Shown one piece after another: positions 19,020 through 27,337 of a stretch of DNA of 64,000 nt. The notes below the pieces were generated by a model. That model had not been told where the DNA came from. It did no database searches and was given only the letters and a program-made list of their open reading frames with translations. Position 1 is the stretch's first letter; every line of letters begins with the position of its first letter. This DNA is from Bacteroides sp. (GTDB taxonomy: Bacteria; Bacteroidota; Bacteroidia; Bacteroidales; Bacteroidaceae): positions 1 through 64,000 of the forward strand of contig JALCME010000006.1 of the NCBI GenBank assembly GCA_022648295.1. The letters are read 5' to 3'. The position numbers and the translations under genes were made by a program.

Positions 19020-21662
19020 TTAAAATTTAAAATTGTAAGTAATAGAAGGAACAAAGCTAAAAAGACAAGTCATCTTAGCAGTAGGAATACCACTAGGAGT
19101 ATTCTGGTCATAAGTAATGATCCAAGGATTTTTATGCCCATAAGCATTATATAAAGAGAAATTCCATTCACCTGTCCATTTTCTTTTCCGCTTTGGAGTA
19201 GGAACATAAGTTGCCGACAAATCCAACCGATGATAGTCTTCTTTGCGGAACTCATTCCGACCGGAATAAATAGGAAAATATTCTCCATTAACCTCAAAAC
19301 GTCCCGTAGGATACGATGTTGGATTACCGGTTGCATATATCCAAGCAGCAGATACGCTCCACTTTTTAGAAAGCTGATAAGATGCAGAGATATTCAGGCT
19401 ATGAGGCTTATCATAAGGAGAAAGATAAGTCTTGCCCTTATTAATTTCCGGTATAGTACGTTCGGAACGAGACAAAGTGTAGTTGATGAACCCAGTCAAC
19501 CGACCGGTATTCTTCTTTATCATAAACTCAACCCCGTAAGCCTTCCCCGTACCTGTCCTGACTTCTCCTTCCAGCTTATCATTAAGCAATAATTGGGCAT
19601 GGTCTGCAAAGTCAATCACATTATGCATTTTCTTATAATAGACCTCGACCGAAGTCTCAATCGCATTATTCTTAAAGTTATGAAAATATCCGGCAGAAAC
19701 CATATCCACCGTCTGCGGTTTGATATTTGGACTGGAAGGAAACCACAAATCCAGTGGAGAACCCACCGCCGAATTATTGGCCAACTGCATGAACTGAGTA
19801 TTACGTGCATAATTAGCTTTCACCGATGAATGATCTGTCAACTTATACACTGCAGCAACTCGGGGTGTAAAGGAATAATAGGTATGATAGATTTCACCAG
19901 ATTTATATTTAACGGAATCGGACACTTCATAATCCTTATCGTATTTATAAATAGTAGCTTTCCCCATATTCTGAAAAGCAGAAAAGCGTATACCGTATCT
20001 AAGTGTCAATTTATCTGTTACTTTATGTTCGGCGGAAAGATAAACCGCATGTTCCAAGGCATAGTTACGTTGCAGTTTATAGTCCGGATAGTTGGGACGC
20101 GTCACCAAGCCCGGATTAAAAATATGAAAAGTAGAAGTAGCTCCATAACTCAATTTAAAGAAGTCAGACAGGCTATGTTCCCAGTCCCATCTCAACATTA
20201 GATCAGTAATATTCGACTCCCATTTCACGCTCGCATTATCTAATTCCGACTTGAGCATATAATGATAGTTAGTTGCATTCAAACTCAATTTAAACAAAAG
20301 ATTTTCATTATATATATGCCCCCATGTCAACGAACCAACGCGGTTGCCATAAGAAAACTCTGCAACAGAAGAAGTTCCAAACTTATCATTACCCATATAT
20401 AAGTTAATGGCTAACTTATCTGTCGCCGAAAATCGATGCGATAATTTTGCATTCAGATCATAGAAATAAATAACCGTCTTCTTAACCTGCTCATCCGAAG
20501 AAGCTTTTAAAAAGAGATCCGCATAACTCCTCCGCCCGGCAATCAACCAATTTGTCTTTTTACCTAATGAACCCTCAAGCATTAAACGACTGGAAATTAG
20601 CCCTATGCCTCCATTGCCTTTAACTTTATCCGTATAGGTATCTTTCAACTGAACATCAAGTAGAGAAGATAAACGTCCACCATATTTCATAGGCATATCC
20701 CCCTTGTATAGTTCTACATTTTGCACAACATCATTATTAAAGACAGAGAAAAAGCCGAACATATGTGAAGCATTGTAAACCGTTGCATTATCAAGTACTA
20801 TCAAATTCTGATCAGCCGATCCTCCACGGACACTGTAACCGGAACTACCTTCTGCCGTAGGCTGTACACCAGGAAGCAATTGAATAGCTTTTATAACATC
20901 CACTTCACCCATAAGAGCTGGCATACGCCTTATCTCACTAATCGAAAGTTTTTCCACTCCCATGTTCGTGCGGCTCACATTCTCATCCTTCCTATCTGCT
21001 GTCACCAATACTTCATTCAGTTGTGTATCGGATTGCAACTCAATGTTATATTCAGTCGCATTAGAAAGATTAACTGTTACATACTGTTCCTTATAACCAA
21101 TGTAGGAGATCCTCATGCGATAAGTCGACTGCGGTAAATTAATAGCATAAGCCCCTTCGTCTCCGGTTACAGTGCCAGTTTTTAATTGCTCAATAAATAT
21201 ATTCACATTAGGCAATGGTTTTTTAGTCTCTCTATCTGTTACTATCCCTCTCAATATAACACGTTTAGATACAGTTGAAGAGATTGATTTAGCCACCTTT
21301 TTTCCTCGCGTGATCGAAATCTGTTTTCCAAGCAACTGGTATGACAAGTCCGTTTGCTTAAATAGCTCGTCCAGGACATACTTCAACGGTTGATTAGCAA
21401 CTTTCAGACTCACACGTCTATTCATTTCCTGTTTTACATCTTCCGGGAAAAAGCATACACAACCCGTTTTTTGCTCTATATCATTAAGTACTTCCTTGAT
21501 TGTCGCCTGCCTTTTATAAATACTGATTAAATTACTCTGCGCCTCCATATTGACAATAAATGAAAGACAGAAAAGCAACAACAATGCCATTTTAAGATGA
21601 AGTAGTTTGGTCGTTTTATCATAAGGGCATAGTTTACCCTTCAAACTATGTTTAAATTTCAT
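19020..21662 (-). CDS. TonB-dependent receptor with STN and CarboxypepD-like N-terminal domains
   Basis: An 880-residue outer-membrane receptor. After a signal peptide ending near residue 41 comes an STN domain (about 50-118), used for signalling to FecR. A carboxypeptidase-regulatory-like domain (about 138-215) follows, then a plug (about 230-345, with GSSGYSVRGGSADQN) and a 22-strand barrel ending in aromatic Phe. The STN domain and the FecR/ECF genes upstream indicate transducing transport in which ligand binding switches on the locus. The pairing with DUF4249 rather than SusD argues against a standard glycan PUL. The ligand is not evident, and iron complexes, peptides and glycans all remain possible. 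Confidence 0.9.
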   Translation of the reverse strand: MKFKHSLKGKLCPYDKTTKLLHLKMALLLLFCLSFIVNMEAQSNLISIYKRQATIKEVLNDIEQKTGCVCFFPEDVKQEMNRRVSLKVANQPLKYVLDELFKQTDLSYQLLGKQISITRGKKVAKSISSTVSKRVILRGIVTDRETKKPLPNVNIFIEQLKTGTVTGDEGAYAINLPQSTYRMRISYIGYKEQYVTVNLSNATEYNIELQSDTQLNEVLVTADRKDENVSRTNMGVEKLSISEIRRMPALMGEVDVIKAIQLLPGVQPTAEGSSGYSVRGGSADQNLIVLDNATVYNASHMFGFFSVFNNDVVQNVELYKGDMPMKYGGRLSSLLDVQLKDTYTDKVKGNGGIGLISSRLMLEGSLGKKTNWLIAGRRSYADLFLKASSDEQVKKTVIYFYDLNAKLSHRFSATDKLAINLYMGNDKFGTSSVAEFSYGNRVGSLTWGHIYNENLLFKLSLNATNYHYMLKSELDNASVKWESNITDLMLRWDWEHSLSDFFKLSYGATSTFHIFNPGLVTRPNYPDYKLQRNYALEHAVYLSAEHKVTDKLTLRYGIRFSAFQNMGKATIYKYDKDYEVSDSVKYKSGEIYHTYYSFTPRVAAVYKLTDHSSVKANYARNTQFMQLANNSAVGSPLDLWFPSSPNIKPQTVDMVSAGYFHNFKNNAIETSVEVYYKKMHNVIDFADHAQLLLNDKLEGEVRTGTGKAYGVEFMIKKNTGRLTGFINYTLSRSERTIPEINKGKTYLSPYDKPHSLNISASYQLSKKWSVSAAWIYATGNPTSYPTGRFEVNGEYFPIYSGRNEFRKEDYHRLDLSATYVPTPKRKRKWTGEWNFSLYNAYGHKNPWIITYDQNTPSGIPTAKMTCLFSFVPSITYNFKF

Positions 21663-21761
21663 AAATTACATATTGATATTAACACTTGGTGATATCCACC
21701 TTCTTTAAAAATTATCCCATAAAAGAATTTATCATTCTTTATATACCCATTAAAATCTAAC

Positions 21762-22925
21762 TCATTTCATACTCTTATTATCTGTTAATGCTATTTCAAT
21801 CTTATTACCCTTTTTCTTTGCCGTTATCGGCATAGTCGATACGATACAATTAATGACGTCACTTATAGAATCGGTTAAAACTAGTTTTCCATTACATTTC
21901 AAATCACAACAACGTGGACAGCAGGAAATATCCACATTATAATGGCGCCCAAGGCGCTTCAATACTTCAGATAACGGTTCACTCTGAAGATACAAATACC
22001 CATCCTTCCAACTTGTATAATGCGATGCGTCCACCGCTGTACAAACAAGCCCGTGATCCGTAACTGTTCCCATTTCATTCGGAGCTAATTTAAGAGAACC
22101 TTTATGAGAAGTATCTATCTGAACGCTTCCTTCTGCCAAAATCACTCTTTGAGCCCTGTCTCCTTCATAAGCCTGCACATCAAATTTAGTACCGAGTACA
22201 CGCACATCAAAATCAGGACACCTGACAATAAACGGACGTTTACGATCTTTCATCACTTCAAGATAAACTTCACCGAGCATGCTTACTTGTCTTTTATTTG
22301 TCGCAAAACTGGAAGGGAAAGTCACTTCCGAACCTGAATTCACCCAAATTTTAGTTCCATCAGAAAGTTGAAGTATCGTACGTCTTCCCTTTGGAACAAT
22401 CAGGCGATTAACCTTACCGTTTCCTTCCAAAAGAGAAATTCTATGCATGGATTTAGTCAACTCCACACTTCCATTAGAAAGGTAAGCAATATTGGCACCC
22501 GCAGGAACTTCCACACGTTTTCCATCCATCAGCAATTGAACCTCGCTGATATTTTCCATTGTATCAAATGGCTTTTCATTTCGCGGATAAGAATGCATAA
22601 ACAAAAGTATTATGCCTAAAAGACATGCAGCAGCAACCGAACCGGCTCGATAAATGAACAGCCGTTTTTTACGTTTCACAGCACGTTGCTTTATTTGCTG
22701 AATTTGATCCTGCTGTTCTGGTAAAGACAAGGCTGAAACATTGAACTTTACAGAGAGCAATATAGCGCGTGCACGATCTATCTCCGGCTTCAACTCGGGA
22801 TGCTTCAGAACAAAATCTTCCCAAAAGCGGCAATTATTTTGATCCGGCATCAATTGCCATCCAATAAAATCCGGATCTTTTGCAAAGTCCAGAGCCTTGA
22901 ATGCTGTATAATCTTTCTGTTTCAT
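21762..22925 (-). CDS. FecR-family anti-sigma factor
   Basis: A 387-residue inner-membrane regulator. It has a cytoplasmic N-terminal region, one transmembrane helix at about 90-110 (the AACLLGIILLFMHSY stretch), a periplasmic FecR domain with the VPKGRRTILQLSDGTKIWVN segment, and a C-terminal DUF4974-like part. It should hold the ECF sigma factor inactive until the STN domain of the TonB receptor signals. It lies 99 bases before the receptor gene. It is separated from the sigma gene by 324 bases that contain a terminator, which is unusual for such pairs. Confidence 0.92.
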   Translation of the reverse strand: MKQKDYTAFKALDFAKDPDFIGWQLMPDQNNCRFWEDFVLKHPELKPEIDRARAILLSVKFNVSALSLPEQQDQIQQIKQRAVKRKKRLFIYRAGSVAAACLLGIILLFMHSYPRNEKPFDTMENISEVQLLMDGKRVEVPAGANIAYLSNGSVELTKSMHRISLLEGNGKVNRLIVPKGRRTILQLSDGTKIWVNSGSEVTFPSSFATNKRQVSMLGEVYLEVMKDRKRPFIVRCPDFDVRVLGTKFDVQAYEGDRAQRVILAEGSVQIDTSHKGSLKLAPNEMGTVTDHGLVCTAVDASHYTSWKDGYLYLQSEPLSEVLKRLGRHYNVDISCCPRCCDLKCNGKLVLTDSISDVINCIVSTMPITAKKKGNKIEIALTDNKSMK

Positions 22926-23249
22926 ACGTTCCGATTAGTGTTACGCCAATAAGACGACATTTCTTCAAAAATGTTCCCATTCTCCGAAAAAAAATAAAAT
23001 AATTATTCTATTTTCCTTTTTTAGTCTTCTTAAGAATATTCTCTAACGAAATCTTGATATAATGGCATCGTAATAAAAATGGGGTATCCAATAGAATAGT
23101 GAGTATGTAATATTAAACAAAAGCCACCCTCGCTAAGATGTTATAGCAAGGATGGCATTATCAAGTTATAACGCTCTAAAGACTTCTAAGTCATTACACA
23201 ATAGAAATATAAATTTATATTTAAATTACTCAGGAACCGATAATTTAGT
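22926..23249. other. Spacer between sigma and fecR genes
   Basis: No coding frame was seen in these 324 bases. They hold the intrinsic terminator at 23113-23157. The remainder is AT-rich sequence upstream of fecR, with no TAnnTTTG box reading leftward. The fecR promoter may therefore be recognised by the ECF sigma factor itself. Confidence 0.5.
23113..23157 (-). terminator. Intrinsic terminator after the ECF sigma gene
   Basis: Reading leftward, GCCATCCTTGCTA pairs (with G-U pairs) with TAGCGAGGGTGGC across an 9-base loop, followed by TTTTG and TTTAA. It separates the sigma transcript from fecR. Confidence 0.75.
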
Positions 23250-23864
23250 TCAAGACGGTTTTAAAGAGCTAGCAAGCCCTAATAGCAATAAATAAAGAGG
23301 CAAATAATTCAAACTCTCCATTCGTAACCGAGCTATACCTCTACATACTAATTTACGGACAGCCGGTGCAGTCATATTCAGAATTTGTGCAATCTCCTCG
23401 TAATCCAGTCCATCTATATAACGCAAATAAATAGCTTCACGCTGGCGGCCGGTAAGCAAACTCAAATAAGTTTCAATCTGCTCCTCAATAGTTTTGCGAT
23501 CTTCCTCCTCAATCAAGGCATCTGTCACTATAGGTTGAATAGAAAACTCAAGGCTTTCAATACGAGTTGTTTCTATTGCCGCCTTACGCATATCAAGTAT
23601 TCTGTTTTTTAAAGATCTAATGAGATAGGATTTCAGATTAGTCGCCTTTTCAAACGATTTCCGATTGGAATAGAGCTTATAGAAAACATCCTGAATGGCA
23701 TCCTTCAATGTTTCATGATCAACACCCCATCCCGTCCCATACGCCATCAAATCATTGGCATACTTATTATAAATCAAAGTAAAAGCATCACTATTTCCTT
23801 TGAAGAAACTATTTAAAAGGGCTAAATCATCCTGTGCATGCAATAAAGAAGTATCAGGCATCAC
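23250..23864 (-). CDS. ECF-type RNA polymerase sigma factor
   Basis: A 204-residue sigma-70 family factor with region 2 (about 28-95, including DAIQDVFYKLY) and region 4 (about 130-185, LTGRQREAIYLRYIDGLDYEEIAQIL then a helix-turn-helix). The chain ends in a hydrophobic tail, NYLPLYLLLLGLASSL, seen in many Bacteroides ECF factors. It should drive the fecR-TonB-DUF4249 genes after release from FecR. Two adjacent Met codons allow a start at 23864 or 23861. A TATCTTTG -7 box lies about 27 bases upstream, so the sigma gene itself has a housekeeping-type promoter. Confidence 0.92.
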   Translation of the reverse strand: MMPDTSLLHAQDDLALLNSFFKGNSDAFTLIYNKYANDLMAYGTGWGVDHETLKDAIQDVFYKLYSNRKSFEKATNLKSYLIRSLKNRILDMRKAAIETTRIESLEFSIQPIVTDALIEEEDRKTIEEQIETYLSLLTGRQREAIYLRYIDGLDYEEIAQILNMTAPAVRKLVCRGIARLRMESLNYLPLYLLLLGLASSLKPS

Positions 23865-23890
23865 AATGTTTTTTTTACAATTTGTGGATG

Positions 23891-23898
23891 CAAAGATA
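23891..23898 (-). promoter_or_regulatory. -7 promoter box of the ECF sigma gene
   Basis: The minus strand reads TATCTTTG, a full TAnnTTTG match, about 27 bases before the sigma start codon. Confidence 0.6.
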
Positions 23899-23930
23899 AA
23901 TCAAAATAAATAATGATGCATAAATATAAA

Positions 23931-23972
23931 AAGAAATCGTATAACTCAATGATATAGGTTATACGATTCTTT
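23931..23972. terminator. Bidirectional terminator hairpin
   Basis: AATCGTATAAC (23935-23945) pairs with GTTATACGATT (23958-23968). T-rich runs follow on both strands. It lies between the end of the N-glycan-type PUL and the ECF sigma promoter. Confidence 0.65.
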
Positions 23973-24016
23973 TAAAACTAAAATAGTCTTTCTACTCTGA
24001 ATTAGTTTTGATAATG

Positions 24017-24060
24017 AGCTATCACTACCCTGAATTTACAGACTCAAAATAGTGATAGCT
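24017..24060 (-). terminator. Hairpin just after the PUL's last gene
   Basis: AGCTATCACTA (24017-24027) and TAGTGATAGCT (24050-24060) are exact inverted copies with a 22-base loop, 20 bases after the LamG protein's stop. With the next hairpin it probably ends the SusC operon transcript. Confidence 0.5.
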
Positions 24061-24079
24061 AAACCACTCAATCTAATTT

Positions 24080-25273
24080 TTAGAACGGACATTTCTGATT
24101 ATCAACCCACTGTACAGTTCCATAAGGGACAGCATTGTATCCATGTCCAGTCACGTCGAGCACACTACCATCTTCCTGAGTCTCCCCATCAAAGCGCCAA
24201 TAAGCTACAAGGCCTTTACTAGTTGGATCTACGTAACAAACGCCATCTTGCAATTCGGTAATACTACGCGCTACATTCCACACCCTACACTCACTAACAC
24301 AACCTGTATAATACCAATTGTGACCATAACCTCGCCCTATGGCAAAAGTATCATCCCATGAATGACCGCCATAGGACATGGCTAAATTAATCTGTCCACC
24401 TTGTGTATCTTTCTCTGCTTCCAACTCACCGTTTACATAGAACTTCACTTTAGATCCATCGTATACTACAGCAATGTGATACCACGTGTTGGCCTCAAAG
24501 GTTTGATTAAGGGTAGTTTCATAATGAGGCTTATTATCCGGATGATAATTAGTACCAATAGAGACTTTCGCAAAATTTAATTTGTTAGAAGGAATACTCG
24601 AGCCATCACCAAAGCGCAACAGTAAACTCTCATGACTACCCATTATTGGATTGATATTCATTGTGGAGCCAAAATTAGTAGGTTTTGTCTTGATTTCTAT
24701 CGTCATCTGATTGAGTGCCCATACAGGACTATCCTCACCCTTAAAAGAAGGAATATCAAAACTACTACCATTGCTCAAACTAGCTACCTTAACAGTGATA
24801 ATTTTAGTCAACATCAAATAAGCTGTCCGCGAGCTTTCAAGTATATCCCAATCACCTCCTTCAACAGAATTAATAGAAACCGGAACACAGTAGGAAACCC
24901 CTTCTTTCAATTGCTCGGAATTTGCCGTAACTCCGATTTGCGTTGATACCGCTTTTCCAGCTTCAATCACGACTTCCGAACCATCCAATGAATAGCTTCC
25001 GGTAGGAGGTAATTGGCAATTACGTCCAGTAGAAGCATTAAATTGATCTAGCAATTCGGGAGCTAACTTCATCTTAACCTTTATATCTGTTTCAGCCTTA
25101 GCTGTAGAAGATACTGTGAGCCCAATACTTGATTGACCGTCAACAAGAAAACGGATATTATTTGACGATAATGTACCCGTCACGTATATGGCATCACCAT
25201 AGCTAGCTCCTTTTTTGCAGCCTACCATGCAAAACAACAAAGCCCCTAGAAATAATAGTATATATTTTTTCAT
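24080..25273 (-). CDS. DUF1735-LamG surface lipoprotein
   Basis: A 397-residue lipoprotein (lipobox MVGC, Cys19). It carries a DUF1735 domain at about residues 30-160, with the FNASTGRNCQLPP and VVIEAGK segments. This domain is now named for the N-terminus of the B. thetaiotaomicron GH18 protein BT_3987. A LamG/concanavalin A-like domain follows at about 185-385, with a WYHIAVVYDGSKVKFYVNGE strand pair and a C-terminal VAYWRFD segment. It is probably a surface glycan-binding protein. It is the last gene of the SusC/SusD/GH18 operon, 13 bases after the sister DUF1735 protein. Confidence 0.87.
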   Translation of the reverse strand: MKKYILLFLGALLFCMVGCKKGASYGDAIYVTGTLSSNNIRFLVDGQSSIGLTVSSTAKAETDIKVKMKLAPELLDQFNASTGRNCQLPPTGSYSLDGSEVVIEAGKAVSTQIGVTANSEQLKEGVSYCVPVSINSVEGGDWDILESSRTAYLMLTKIITVKVASLSNGSSFDIPSFKGEDSPVWALNQMTIEIKTKPTNFGSTMNINPIMGSHESLLLRFGDGSSIPSNKLNFAKVSIGTNYHPDNKPHYETTLNQTFEANTWYHIAVVYDGSKVKFYVNGELEAEKDTQGGQINLAMSYGGHSWDDTFAIGRGYGHNWYYTGCVSECRVWNVARSITELQDGVCYVDPTSKGLVAYWRFDGETQEDGSVLDVTGHGYNAVPYGTVQWVDNQKCPF

Positions 25274-25286
25274 AACATTCTAATAA

Positions 25287-26285
25287 TTATTTTTCGTAAA
25301 TATTAAATACACTTCCCACAATAGTTGCCCCATAAGAACTTTTAGGGCTGATAAGCCTGATATACTGGGCTGTAATAGGGGCATAAAATACACAGAACTT
25401 TGATGAGGAAGTTATTCCGCCGGCTGATTTCCAATTAACCCCATCATCACTCGTATAAACAGTCATCCCATCGGTCAAACTACTATATTCAGAATCCCCC
25501 CAATAACTATAATAAAAGGTAAAGGCGTCAAAGGTATATTTTCTCCCCATGTTAATATCCAAATGGATATCTTCACTATTACTAATATAACAACAAGTAC
25601 TCTTATCGCCATCAAAAATTGCATTGATAGGAGATCCCCAGGAATATATTGAGCCATTCGTTGTAGCAGACCAGCCAGACTGGTCAGCTACCAATGTACC
25701 GGTAATATCACTTTCAATAGCATCATGGTTCACGTTATCTTCTGTTACTGTAATAGTAAGATATGTTGTGTAGAGATTCGTACTAGCCTGAGCAGACCCA
25801 CCTTTGGTAGTGGCAATACGCAAAGGAATAAGATAACCATTCTCATTTTTTAATGATGCAAGTGTAGCTTGATCATTAGTCAGTTTTAAACTCAAAGTAT
25901 CAATAGTAGCCATCGTTCCTGCAGGAATCGTCAGAACAGGATTCTTCATCAAAATTGCAGATGCTGGCATAGCTTCATAATTAGTACCATTCTCATTATT
26001 GAAAGCTTCAATCATCGAATTATCAATTTCAATTGTAGCTTTAATATCTTCATTAGCCTTCTGCGTACATTTCAATAGCGTTTCAAAATCAACGTTACTA
26101 ATGGAGCTAATAGGTGTCCGAATAATCTTGTAATCCGCATATCTATCTTGGATATATACTCGATTATACGAATCACCCGGGAAGTCGTAAGTCTCATCTT
26201 CGCTACATGCATAAACGCCCACAAGACAAAGAGCTAACAGCCCTATGTATGCTATATTTTTATATAAAGTTTTCATTCTGATCAT
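25287..26285 (-). CDS. DUF1735 and discoidin (F5/8 type C)-like surface lipoprotein
   Basis: A 332-residue lipoprotein (VYAC, Cys27). It has a DUF1735 domain at about 50-175, with the FNNENGTNYEAMP and LTIPAGT segments. The C-terminal F5/8 type C-like domain (about 195-330) has the INAIFDGDKSTC motif, the DINMGRKYTFDAFTFYY strand and QYIRL near the end. This layout marks a surface glycan-binding protein that would help SusD capture the glycan. It lies 20 bases after the GH18 gene. The start could be the Met at codon 4. Confidence 0.85.
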   Translation of the reverse strand: MIRMKTLYKNIAYIGLLALCLVGVYACSEDETYDFPGDSYNRVYIQDRYADYKIIRTPISSISNVDFETLLKCTQKANEDIKATIEIDNSMIEAFNNENGTNYEAMPASAILMKNPVLTIPAGTMATIDTLSLKLTNDQATLASLKNENGYLIPLRIATTKGGSAQASTNLYTTYLTITVTEDNVNHDAIESDITGTLVADQSGWSATTNGSIYSWGSPINAIFDGDKSTCCYISNSEDIHLDINMGRKYTFDAFTFYYSYWGDSEYSSLTDGMTVYTSDDGVNWKSAGGITSSSKFCVFYAPITAQYIRLISPKSSYGATIVGSVFNIYEK

Positions 26286-26305
26286 TTCTTTTTAGACTTG
26301 ATTAA

Positions 26306-27310
26306 TTAGTGTACGGCTGGACTTTGAATCTGAATGCACTCCCGAAAACGTTGATATGGTTCAGAATTATACTGATGTATCAGATAATCTCTATGTCCAT
26401 AAAATGCCCCAAATCCTCCTTTATGTCCTTTGATCGGTTCATATTTTGCCTGCTCATACATTTCCGACATACTCCCTTTCCAATTATCACCCATATTACA
26501 ACAAAAAACACATTTCTCAATAGGCCAGTTGCTTGGATAAGATGTCCCGCCACCATAACTTTGTAGGAAATAATAGTTGACATAGTCAACGAGCTCTCCT
26601 TCTTCACTTCCGTCTATGCATAGCATTTTATTTGTATCAGTGATTTCTGTACCATAACGTTCATGAATTAGTTTCAAACGTTCTTCTTTAGTCTGATCAG
26701 GATTTGGCCCCATATAGAGTGCCATACGCTTAATAAAACGAACGAAATATTGTCCCGTAAGGAAATCACCTTCAGGCTCATAATCAGCATCAAATCCGTC
26801 AAGATCATTTTCAAAGACCTGATCCAGATAATAGTCTGCATACATATCTATAGCTTTACCCAAAAGAGACTCCCGCTCCTCTCCTTCCGGCAGAGCAAGT
26901 CCTTGATTAAGTATTTGCTTGAAATCATGGGAATCATCTTCAGCCCCTAGACGTACAATGGCAACATATAACATTTTTGTTCCCTTTACTTTCTGTACAA
27001 AACGGAGATCCTCCCATAACTGTGTATTCTCCTTAGGAGGAATACCACCCCCCCAAATAGAAACCACATCAAGACTGTCTGGGAGTCCCGTAAAGCGTAC
27101 TGCCATGGAATTCTGAGCACCCCATTGTGCAAACCACATAAAAGAAATTGCATGATCACTGGCCTTGAAGTCACGCAGATTTTGGTAATACAGATCACTG
27201 TAAGTATATGGATTCTGTATGCTCTCATTTTCAATATCGGTGTCACAGGCGGCTAATAATCCTATAGTCAGCAAGAAAGCAATAGAAATCTTTAAAACAT
27301 AGTGTCTCAT
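26306..27310 (-). CDS. GH18 endo-beta-N-acetylglucosaminidase-like lipoprotein
   Basis: A 334-residue lipoprotein (LAAC, Cys22) with a GH18 catalytic barrel. The DGxDxDxE motif is complete as DGFDADYE at 171-178, so Glu178 can act as the acid and the enzyme is probably active. The size and the SusC/SusD context fit the endo-beta-N-acetylglucosaminidases (EndoF/EndoBT type) that release N-glycans from glycoproteins at the cell surface, rather than chitinases. Which N-glycan class is cut cannot be read from the sequence. It follows susD by 27 bases. No GH92 mannosidase, GH20 or GH2 exo-enzyme lies beside it. Confidence 0.88.
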   Translation of the reverse strand: MRHYVLKISIAFLLTIGLLAACDTDIENESIQNPYTYSDLYYQNLRDFKASDHAISFMWFAQWGAQNSMAVRFTGLPDSLDVVSIWGGGIPPKENTQLWEDLRFVQKVKGTKMLYVAIVRLGAEDDSHDFKQILNQGLALPEGEERESLLGKAIDMYADYYLDQVFENDLDGFDADYEPEGDFLTGQYFVRFIKRMALYMGPNPDQTKEERLKLIHERYGTEITDTNKMLCIDGSEEGELVDYVNYYFLQSYGGGTSYPSNWPIEKCVFCCNMGDNWKGSMSEMYEQAKYEPIKGHKGGFGAFYGHRDYLIHQYNSEPYQRFRECIQIQSPAVH

Positions 27311-27337
27311 ATCAATATTTTTTATTTATATTTTGTT

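Noticed and set aside
19020..21662. SusC-type glycan importer
   Set aside because: There is no SusD downstream. The 880-residue length and the DUF4249 partner fit a different TonB receptor class.
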